From contig OW387147.1 in the NCBI GenBank assembly GCA_936440205.1, forward strand, positions 18,811,629 through 18,875,628: 64,000 nucleotides of DNA. Reading direction: 5' to 3'. The position numbers and the translations under genes were made by a program. Shown here piece after piece: positions 24,301 through 36,300 of this stretch. Position 1 is the first letter of the stretch. Each line of letters starts with the position of its first letter. Under the pieces are notes generated by a model. It saw nothing but the letters and a program-made list of their open reading frames with translations. It had not been told where the DNA came from and ran no database searches. The DNA comes from Lepidonotus clava. Its lineage: Eukaryota > Annelida > Polychaeta > Phyllodocida > Polynoidae.

Positions 24301-27300
24301 AAGTAGTATATGGAAAGTAGATTATGCATTATAATTAACACACGGACGTAAATAACGCTACAGACATCACGACCATTAAAGGAACACTATAGGAGCATTA
24401 GAGGAATAAATGATATTCCTAAACATGATGTGAAGAAAACGTTAATTGAGAAACCATTACCATGGCAAATATTCTATGGACCTTCTAAAATGATCCATGA
24501 ACCACCGCTTCATGCAGTTAACAAAAGTGTCATTTCTAACTTAAACTAAGTTAAATTTACCAAAACTTATCATATCTACTGAACATTGTTATTCAGCAAT
24601 CCCCTTCCCTTTGAATGGCATAACTGTCTGAAACCCCACTGAAGTATACAATTGAACTATTTGTGTTTTCTCTAAGACGCCCTCTCTTTCTACATTGTCT
24701 CCTAGGTATATCCACTTCTGGTCTGGTCATCAAAGCTAACCAGTTGGTGGATGGTACCAGATACTGCCTGCAGATGGCGGTAGAGTGCACGGGCTGCGAG
24801 CGCTCCCTAACGGAGTATTGTTTTACTACAAATAATCCACCAGAGGGCGGCAGCTGTCAGGCCACACCAACGTCTGGTGAGCAGAGGGGGAAATCTAATG
24901 AAAACATGCCACAGGGAGTTGTATCTTTATTTGGCATAGGTGCCAACACAATCAATGGTATGGAACAGGGGACTGCATAGTTTTCAATTGCCTATAAAGT
25001 ATCCACTGGCAAAGTTATGATCAAAGTGCGACCATGATTATTTTAGCTAATAATCATTTTAAACCCTTTTTCTTGGAGATAAATAGAGTATCTTAAGACT
25101 GATCATACGTAGAATGTACTCACAAGATGCTACAGGGCATCTGAAACCCCTAGTTTCCCTTGAATATGTTTAATAGGCTATAAGTGAATTGGGAAGATAT
25201 GTTTTTTAAAACTATACTAAAACTAAAGGTGACTTTAGAAGATTAAAATCACCTGTAAATTTCCAGACACACTGGTGCATCTGCTCTGTACACTGCTGAA
25301 AGTCTCTCTTCTACCAAACAAAAAAAAATAGTTTCACATCTAGTCCTTTTGTTAAACTGCCACTGGGAACGACAGAACCCATGTATTTGTTTCAAAAAAG
25401 AAACACTTGCTGTTATCAAATATACAATCTTGGATACATTTCTTCACTTTTTAAAATAATCTTTCAGGTACTGCCCTGCTGACGTCCTTCATCTTCAGCT
25501 GTTCCTCCTGGCGGGACGAGGGGCAGGCCAACCCCATCCTCAGCTACAAGTTCTTCATCGACGCCGCCTCCAGTGCCTCCAACAGCTCCTCCAGCGACCC
25601 CAACTCCGACTCCTCGGCCTCCAGGGAGCTCATCTACTATGGTTCGTCGCCCCAGTCTCCTGGGCTCCTCCTGAGGGCTGGCAATGCCTCTGACCAGAAC
25701 AACCTGAGGGTCTATGCCGAGATGTATGACGAGTTTGGGTCATTCAATCAGACGATTCTATACATCCAGGTACATTGATGATATGTGGATTTGTGAATTC
25801 AGGGTACACCGATCTATAAGAGTGTTTTATATATCAATTTAATGAGGAGGATAAATCCTTTTCTTGGCCTTTGGGTATCAGAATTAGGGTATCAGTGTAC
25901 ACAGCGGGGCTTTCTTTGCCATTGGTTCCCGGCGAGGTACACCGATAGCATATGATACCGAGCGGCCCAGGGGCATGCAGGGCCAATACTGCTTGGGGGT
26001 ATTGATTATTGTTGTTTGCATACTTGTAATGTGGTTGAAGAAGCATTCTGATAAATGCGTTCACAGAGTAGTGTGTTTTCTTTTGCAAAACTTAAAGCAT
26101 GAAACCTTCTGCTTTTCATTTTTGTGTATCATGTGATTGAAATGTGGCATTTGCCTAATCCTGCTTTTAAAAAGTTACCATCATTATTATTTAGATATGG
26201 TATAGGTTAATAAAATGCTGAATTTCGAGCGAATTGCTAGTTCCAGTTGAAAGGTAATAAATGCTGAATTCTCACAAAAGATTGCGGTAAAATATAGATC
26301 TGCAGCTGTCATTATATATGCCTTACCAATAACCTTTGCAGTTATTTCACGAGGTATTGGTTTGCAAATGACGAAAAAGTGTTCATATGAATCTGTCAAA
26401 ATGCTGACCTGTGCTTCTGTCGTATCTCCTTCCTTTTGCCAGCAGTTTGTTTTAAAAAAGAAAAACACTATTTTCAGTTTTCCGAGTTTTGATTGCTTCG
26501 AGAACATGACAACAGGTTTTGATTAACTTAAGCCCCATACCCACTAAGCAATTCTACCGGCCACTGGCGACCGACGACCACTGATGGTGGCATGGTATGG
26601 AGCACAGATTGGGTGATCGGCGACCATCGATAGAATTAGTGGTGCAATTGCCAGCACATATTGGTTGGCAAATATCACACTTACTTCTATATTCCAATCC
26701 CCCGATGACTTTACCGGTGATTCTAATAGGAGCCCTTCCATTAAGATCATAATATGCGTCGGGGGAGAGGGGGTCCGAAATCTTTGAAAATGTGCGTGCC
26801 TTCTAGTCAAATCAAACGCGTGTTTTTGCCCAAGGGGGTTAGGGGTTGGGGTGAGGAAAGTTGGTATAGGGCCTTAAAAATTTGAAATACTTAGCATTTA
26901 ATAAACTAAAACGAATTGTTCTAAACCCAACCCATTTCAACATTGCAGGTAGCGCCCCCTTCCCTGACCGCAAGTTCGTCGGACGGGACTTCCGGTTTGT
27001 CGTCGGCGCTCACAAACCTGACTTCCGGGTCAAACAGTGCACTTGGTGACCTCGTCTCCAAAGGCGACAGTCGACAGGCGGCGCAACTCATCTCAGCAGT
27101 GGCCAGCGTCCTCAACGACTTGGTAAGGATAACTTATAACGTGAGGCCCTGTTTCCACCAGCCGATTTTACTACCAATTTGTTGGTAATGTATTACTTAT
27201 CATTGGTAATATGGCAAAGGATTATATATCTTACATACCATTTAAAACATAGTTGAAAACCGTTCCTAATGGTATATAACATGTTCATAACTAAGCAATA

Positions 27301-30300
27301 TTCCCACTGCCTATTTCTGAAATCGGTAGTAAAATCGGCTGGTGGAAACAGGGCTTTAAGCTCCATACCCACTTAGCAGCTTTTATAAAGTTGGCCAACG
27401 GATCAAAGCTAAAATCGGCTGACTCTTACAATCACCTGTTGGTATAGTATATTGAAATGTGCATATTTGATCTGAATTGTGTTAGAATCGGCCGATCTAA
27501 GCGTAGAATAGGCTGATTTTAGGGCAGATCTGTCGGCTGACTTTGCAAAAATGTCTTAGTATGTATGGGGCTTTATGTTTATAACTTGTGGCATGCCCTG
27601 CCTGGGGTGGTACAGGTTCAACATTAAAGGTTTTAATATAGTACTGGGACATGGAAGGTAAAAGCTAGCTAGTGTTATTACCTTTGAGGGCAATACAGAA
27701 AGTAGTTCCAGCAGAAGAAAGTCGTACGCGTTCCACTAGTTAGTTGAGTAAGGTTAGTCTGAACAATATAATTTCACATCAATATGGTCAGGGCATGATG
27801 ACTATATAACCACCCAATGTGTTGGTTTTTGATGTGTTTATCAAAACCTCAGGGATATAGATATCAGCTTTCAGGCGGCTCTGGTCAAAATATGCATAGA
27901 GATATCCTAGGTAACTGAAACATGAATTGGTATTTTCTTATGTTGAGGTTGCACAAATCGTTTGCTGTTTGTCTATTTTAGAGCGGCCCAGATACAGGCT
28001 CTTCAAGTTCTACTGGACTTTCGGATTCAGAGGGCACGAGTGTAAGTCACACGTTTCATCATGATTTACAATACTAATTTTGAACTATTAATCCTATTAA
28101 TATTTGTCAACTATAATTATAATTGATTTTGTATAGATTTTACAGGGTTCCCACAAACAATAACAATATCACTATTTAATCACTTTTAATCATGTTTCAG
28201 GAAAAGTAAAATCGCATAGAACTGTCAATGAGACATGGCATTTGTATAGTTACGTAAGCGATTACTATAGTGTATTTTCTCTCTCTAAATCAACGTTGTT
28301 GGAACAAAGACTATCTCAAAATAGTTCATATTGAATACAACCTCTTTATAGACCTTCTGCCAGATGCGCAGCCACCCCTAGTAGTCGCGTGGATTAGGTA
28401 GTGAATGGTTGACTTCCGGCCCTTAGTCGCAATGCTTAAGAAACAGTTTATGACTCCCTGTATCACTAGTAACTAATTCCCAGAGAAAATATGTATATTT
28501 ATGGATAGCTGTGGTCTTCATCTATGACATCGTAGAAAGTCGGTACTGATTAATGAGAAATAGCCAATGTTTTCTACCACCTCCAGTGTTAAAGCATACT
28601 GCGGAAATCAACAACTTTCCGGCCATGCGCGAGAACTGGCAAACCCTCTATAGATAACACTTAACTTTCAATTTCAGGTGCGAAGTAACTTAATCACACA
28701 AGTGAAGCAGCTCTCCGGGAGTGTGTCCAACCTGGATGAGGTACAGATTATATCAGCCGCCCTCGTGTCATCCACCAGCTTGACCACTCAGGTGTCTGAG
28801 GACTCTCTGGTAAGTACTAACATATCCTTTCACTACGCCAGATACTTCAAAGCGGGGTGCCGGCATCTGACCCCTGAGTAATCCCCCCCCCCCCCCTTTT
28901 TTTTTTTATTTAGCCAAAATCCTGTTTACACAAGTTCTTCCTTTCAGCTTGTACACCACCAAATCAGTACTCCCATCAAATACATTTCACATGTCTTAAC
29001 AACACAGTATTTAGTTATATACAACATCAGTCTGTACATCAATTTCGATTTAAAATTCACACCAATTCACATTAGTCCATACCAACATGTTTCAAATTAG
29101 AATAATTCCTTTACCTTTTGCATAAACTTGACAATATCCGTTTCCTTTTATAGGCTTTCATCAAGATCATCCCATAAACAAATCCCTCTATAATAGGGGG
29201 ATTTTTGTATTTTTGATTGTACCGTAATTTTTCGTTTTAATTTAATTTTATCTTTACTTCTCAAGTTTATGCTTGGCCGATAGTTATCCAAATGTTCAGT
29301 TTGCTGACTGTATCTATGTATATGTTTCAATAAAGACCTTTTCCTTGGATCGGTCGAGCGGTGGTCTTACCCTGGGAGGGGCTCCTCGAGGGTAACATAT
29401 ATTAAAATCAGTGACCATTATTAACAACTGTGGAAAATAGTGACTATGAACCCACCTCTCATGAGCCCGGGGCCACCATCAAAGAATATTTAACAGTTAC
29501 TGATCCACAGCACTGACATCATCCATATATGATATATCTAACAATGACAATTTTAAACAGAAAATTGGTTTGATTTCATGTGATGTAAAGCTTAACTTTG
29601 GTCGTGATAGGGGAGTTGTGCTATTTGTGGCCTCTTTTGAGATTATTTACCACAGTCGATTGACAGTGTTTCATTCATGAATCAAAATGTTTTGGTGGTG
29701 TAAGGAAAGGTTTATGTATTGATATGCAGCGCTATGTTCGTATTGACCTTCTGGTAAAAGTCAGTTGGAAAGCTAATATACACGTTGACCTTTGCTAAGT
29801 ATAAAGTTAGGAAAGAAATTGAATGGAAAAGTCAGCAAACATGTTTAAAATGGACCTTGATTAAAGTGCATGTTTTAAAGTGCAGGTCTATGTGATAGAA
29901 CACTGTGGTTATTCTATGCTACTTCTGAAGATATTAACTCGCGTTTATGACAGAACTTGACAGACACACTTCTATAAAGACCTCAAAAATGCAATGGGCT
30001 CAAGTTCCCTTTATGGTATTTGTTCTGTTTGCCAGAATGACGCTAACAACGCTTTGTCAAACCTGGTCAACTCAACCAGCACCTTACTGACAGGGAGCCC
30101 CGAACAGGCAGTGCCCGTCGCCACAAGTAAGTAATTAAATAATTTCTATATATTATCATTTTATCCAAGGGCACTGTAACTTTCATAAGTAGCGTTTCAT
30201 AAGACGTAATTTTAAAATCAGTTATATGTTCATAACCTACACACTGAAAAACAAAGGAATGAAAATTATGCTTGGATAGCTGTTAACGTTGTGACTCAAA

Positions 30301-33300
30301 TCATAGTGTACCCAGCCAAAGCCTAACTGCAAAAAGAATGTGTTTTATATTGCAACTGTACTAAGGAATGATCTGCCTGTAAATTTTAGAAATATAGATG
30401 TATCATAATATATTTAATAATCATTATGAAAAATTGGATGCTGGATGTATAAGATTGTATACTATCATGATGTGGAAGCCTATTGATGAAACCTAAATAC
30501 CACCTAGGGGCCTTCAATTTAGTACGTACGCATAAATTCATAAATTCTAGACCCCCCCCCACCCCCCCTAAGGCTAAAATACGCATTGGATTTGTATAGG
30601 AACGTACGCAAAATTCCTAAAATTTCAGACCCCCACCCCCCCTTGGTGCGTACGTACTTAATGGAAGGCCCCCTACTGTGATTCCTTGGATGCCATTGAT
30701 CATAAACTAATTCTATCAATTTATGTATTAGTTTAAGATACGCTGGTCCTGTATGAAAGCCGACTCTGTCGAAACAGAGGAAATAAAAAAAAGAGAACAA
30801 TGAATGTATGGCTCCTTCCCTTTCTATATCGTCCTAAAGAAACCTACCCCATTACACCAAACCTCATACATTCCTCCAGCCTCTTGCTACAAAACCCATT
30901 CGACTCCAACAAGTGCCCCTAACAAAATCACACAACTCAAAAGACAAGTATTTCCTCCCCTTATCATACATACAGCCCTCTTGTCTGCGGTGGGGAACGT
31001 GATGCGTGGCGCGCAGCCGCAGACGGAGGTTCCCCTGGAGGTGGTGAACTTTGAGACCCCGGAGGAGGAGGCCCAGCGCCTGGAGGAGGAGGAGGCGGCC
31101 CCGGTCTCCCCGGAGGAACAGGGCTTTGCCGACGCCATGGCCAAACGGCTCAAGGTCAAGCTCAGGAACTACGAGAAGGAGAAGGTGTGTGAAAGTGTAT
31201 TGTATCCTAGGAGTGATTCCAACAAATTGGGCTGGTGTTTTCTTCCCCTTTAACACGTGTTTGCTGTTTTATTTATTTTTGTTATTGATATTTTATACAG
31301 GCTGAGTACACTTTATATGATGTTCTTCCACTGCAGTCCTGTCGACCATTTGGGCACAATTCCATGCAGGGGTCATCCAAATGTCCTTTTCCATGCTGCA
31401 CTGCATGGGACTCGAACCCATGCAGTGCCAATGCCAACAAGTGGTACTAATGCCTCATCGACGTTGGCCACCTCGACCCCGACCCCCTATTATTATTATC
31501 TTATTCATTGTAAACTGGTTAAATGAACATACCCGAGCCTACTCTATCGAAATCGTCGGTTTTATGTTATACACAGGTTTTACAGAATGTTTTAAGGTAA
31601 AGAGACTCGCAGAAAGCATAAGATTCGTTAGAACCAAATAGGAGACATAGTGTAAACAAATCTTAGGAGAATCATCTCTTCTCCCTCGTTCTCGTCCTAT
31701 ATAATTGAAGTCTCCCAGCACTTCCCAAATAACTCATTAACATAATTGCTGTTCATATAGACTAGGGAACCATAATTATAGATTGACAGGTGGCTCCAGT
31801 TAGGAGAAAATGTGGGTTCAGTGCACCTGTCAGAAATGTTAATCCCCACTTCCTTTATAATATGAAGACATCAAAATCCTCGACGTTTTAATCAATCAGA
31901 TGCTCAAACGACCACCCTTGATATGGAGAAATGAAAAAAATCAATTTGTTCTTGGTGAATTTGACCTTAGTGAATGACTCTAGACTAGATTCTAGATCTG
32001 ACCAAACGACAATGACAGTACTGACAATTAAATGGGCTTACAAACTAAATCGACATAGAGCATCAGCATTGCTTAACATTGACGTGCAGCAATGAAAATG
32101 AAAAGGGACAACGACATGCACCATTGGCAGCTTCAGGAAGGGCCCCTAATGCATGAATCTAACCCTGAACCCCCATTCACCGTGGCCGACATGGTTCCCC
32201 GCAAATAGGGAACGTTGTGAACGAAGATTATCCCAGCCCCGATCCCAGAGGTGCTCTGAGAAAATATCCAATGTGTTGGATATTTTTATATGAACATGTA
32301 TGTATTCCTTGAGAATCTGGGAGCGATTGCTTGCGAAAATTATCGCAAATAGTTTCAGGGGGGCCTTTTTCTCGGTATGAAACTTTTTTGTCTAGTTTCG
32401 ATGGCCTGCGATCATTAGATTTTCATCAACAAACAGATTATATAAACTATTTTTCTCCAATTTGAAATACGTTTTGTTGCTGCTCCCTACAACATAAAAA
32501 CATCATTCAGGGGCTATTTCGGGAAATAACCGTGTTTGCCTCGGGCAATTCCTCTGTTTTCAGGGATCGGTGAAAATAATCTCATGCATAAGAACATAAT
32601 CTCTTGGAGGAGAAAATTATTGTAGGCTTGCAGAATTGAGAAGCTAGCATTTACCCTGTGCCACAAGGGCCCTTACGATTAGAGGTAATTATTTTCCGCA
32701 AGTAATTCCACAGATTGTCAAGGAAAGGAATATAAAATATACTGGTCGTTGGGCATTTTGGGGCACATATTCTATCAGGACTGTGGTTATTATAACGTTC
32801 ACAACGTTCCCTGACCGCATGCAGCGAGCCTCGCCAGCCACAGCTAAATGGGGTTTCAATGCATATTCACGCTATGGTTTGCTTTTTTTTTTTGGAACGT
32901 TGGAAACTAGGTTGTTTTCTGCCCTTGCCTCTTGTATGAGACAAAATAATGTCACACGAAAATAATCGCATCTAATTGCAGCGCACGGTGTATCATAGGG
33001 CGAATGCTACTAAATTTTGATTTTCTCAAGGTTCCAACACAATTCGCGCCAATGTATTAATATCATTCCAACTTAGAGGTATTTGTTGAATCCATAGGAT
33101 AATTAAATGTGTGCCCAACATATATAAACACGCGCGAAAAGCCCTTAAATGATATATAACACAAAAGGGCGAGTTTACTGTTTAGTAATAAAGCATTGAC
33201 TATCCCAGGCCAAAGTAAAGTATGATTGTTAGTAAAAGAAATAAATTATAATCAATTGGTTCTATCAGGCCCAACGGCTCACGCCCTCCATGCATTTTCC

Positions 33301-36300
33301 GAACCAAGAAAATAATGTCAAGGATGAGAAAATAATCTCAAGCTTGCAAAATTGAAAAAATACCATTCACACCATGAGAGGAGGGCACCTGTAATTAGAT
33401 GCGATGATTTTGGCAATTGATTTCATTCACCGAAATTGAAAAGCATTGGAGGCATCTGAAGCATCTATAAGAAGTGAAATTACACAAGCGTGAATAGGCT
33501 TTTACTATAAGGTCTGCTGGTTAAGAAAGGACCGATTTTGTTCATAAGACTTTATTTCATAAAGAATTAAAGGGATCTGGCTATAACACTATGTACATGA
33601 GGACAAAATGTCACAAAGGAAATGTGTTTGAAAATTCTTAGATATAGATAAGTTATTCACAGGAACATATTATAACATTGCAATCAGCTTTTATTATAGA
33701 ACATAGAACATTTTAAGCCTTAAGTTGTTTGTCCTTTCTTGGTCAGCAGACCTATATGTTATGATCCAATAGTGCGAGTTTACTATGTTTTACTCTACTT
33801 TCAGGCCCAGGTTCTCACGCCGTCCGTGCAGGGGTCGGAGGGGGCAGTGGTGACGGCCGTCCTCAAGACGCTGGCTCCAGGGGAGGACGCCGTGCTCATC
33901 TCCTCCTCGGCGTCCACCACCCGGGTGGAGCGTCGCCAGGCCTCCAGTACGGCCAACATGTCCATGGCCACAGGGGGAATCTCCATGGAGATACCTGCTG
34001 GCTTCTTTGATAATAGCAGCTCTGGGTCGGCACTGGACTTCCAGGTAAAGTAGCTTTTCTTTCGAGTTACTATTGTAATTAATTAGCCCATCCAACATAA
34101 GGAATTTCCAGGGTCGGACAAGGGTCGGACAAAATTCATGTTTAAAGCATCCATGTCTCCTAGAGTTAGGGTTACTGAAATAAGCAAGAATTATATTTTT
34201 CTCTTTAACCCTATAAGTATTGATAAAACATAATTTCTAAAATTTTGTCAATTGGCAGATTTGCAGGGTTGCCAGCCAATCAAAATGCTGCATTTCAGGG
34301 CAAAATAGAGTTGGACTTTATAGGTTGGGCTGACAAGCTTCAACATTTTTTTTTTATGGGAAAAATGTCAATATATAAAGCTGCATTTTACAATTTAAGG
34401 AAGAAATTCCTAAACCAAATTGCTTTGGTTAATTTTGTAAAATGCAACTATCTTCATGGAAAAGGCACAGAGGTTATTCTGAAAATATTTATTGCTATGG
34501 TTGTAAAGCTTTATTTCACCCGCCTGTTTTGAGTCTTGCGATTTCGTGTTATATTATTCCTAAAAATATTGCATTAAACCACAAACACTATATAACATTT
34601 GAAAAAGAAGGATTAAACCTATAATGACATAATTATAACATGTCTATTTCTACTGCTGACTTTCAAATTGACAGCAAAATCTGTGGAATATACGCTTAAG
34701 AACGTGAATTCATATAAATTGCCTTTGAAATAGAAACTGAACTATTAAATAGAATATACACGAAAAGTTACAGGTTCATCTAGGTAACCATATCGGGCTT
34801 CACATTAAAGGTGATTAAGATGAATTAAATGTACACATAATCATAAGAGAATTAAAGCTTTATGTTTTAACGACATTTAATGAAGTGCGGTTTAAAAACA
34901 GAATGATAGTACATACACTTCCTATACTACAACTCACCTAGGCCTATATCTGATAGTAGCCGATATCTATCAGATCCAAATTGATTCCCAGGATTTAGAA
35001 TAATACATTCATTCTTCAGGCCCTCAACTATGCCGAAAACCCATTCGTGTATGGCACAGACGCAGACGAGATGACATCATCAATTTACCAGTTCTCAGTA
35101 AAAGACGCCAACGGAAACTCCAATGTGACGTCATCAGACGCCAAAGTGAAACTGGGCTTCCCCAACACTGCCATAGAAACGTCCTCCGTAACGCAAAACG
35201 TCTCGTCAAACGACACCAAGACGTTACTCTACCACAAACTTAACGTAACTAGTGGGAACTCCGCCCTGACTGTGAAGTTAATATTGGATGGGGAGGCTGA
35301 TAGGTTCAATACTTATATCAGTAAAGGGGTCATGCCCACGACCACTGGTAGTGACATCAATTTGACGTCATCTGCCACGACGTCAGGGGGAAAGAGCGAG
35401 GTTAACGTCATGGTTTCGGCCTCGCAGCTCTCAGGAGCTGGCATTTATTATATTGCTCTTGAACCTATAAGTGAGTATGATATTGTGATCTCTTCTAGTT
35501 CTACCAACTTAGACATTTGAAATATCAATTTTAGGCCTTTGGCAATTTTGCTTACAATGAAGGGGCTATGTATATGCATGAGAGTCAACATACCACATGT
35601 CCAATTTGAGAAATAGCTATGACGCATTTACCTATGCTTTTTTGTTTCTTCCTTGTCAATTTTACCATTAGGCCTAATACCAAATGTCGAGTTTCAGCTA
35701 ATAATTTGATGTTGCATGTCGCACTCTCAATGATAGGAATCTATAATACCCATACTGATGGTACATACATTGTCCAATGCGGGCCTGCTTATTGATACTA
35801 CAAACCCACAAATTGTTATTTCAATAAAATAATATTACGCATTTACTAGGTTTGAGTGCCCGTAGGAAAAGGTCGACGAGCAACTCCACTTCGTCGAGCA
35901 GTAACTCGACGACTCAAGTCAGTTATACTGTATCTATGGCTACCTCGGCCTGCCGGAGCTACGACTCGGCCACCAACAGCTGGTCCACCTCAGGCTGCGA
36001 GGTGAGAAACCTGTTCAATTGATCAATATGAAATACATAAATAGGGAAGAATAACATAGGAACAGGGGAATAGACAGCTACTACAAGAAGTTTGCAATGA
36101 GAAATTGCAGGCTCATTACTTTTGTACTTCAATGAAATTGAGATAGGAAAAAGGAACAGAGATATCTTGATATAAGATTTATTTGGGGTTTTTCCTAACA
36201 CCACTTCCTGTATTGTGAGATGTATTTTCACTGAGTACATATTCCATGCTCTAATACATTATTTAATGTGTTTTAAAGGTTGGAATATGCGCTTATTTAT

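Noticed and set aside
30804-30975. Coding extension upstream of exon 31
   Set aside because: The frame is open by chance, but composition is intron-like and the phase 1 join at 30976 is required by exon 30.
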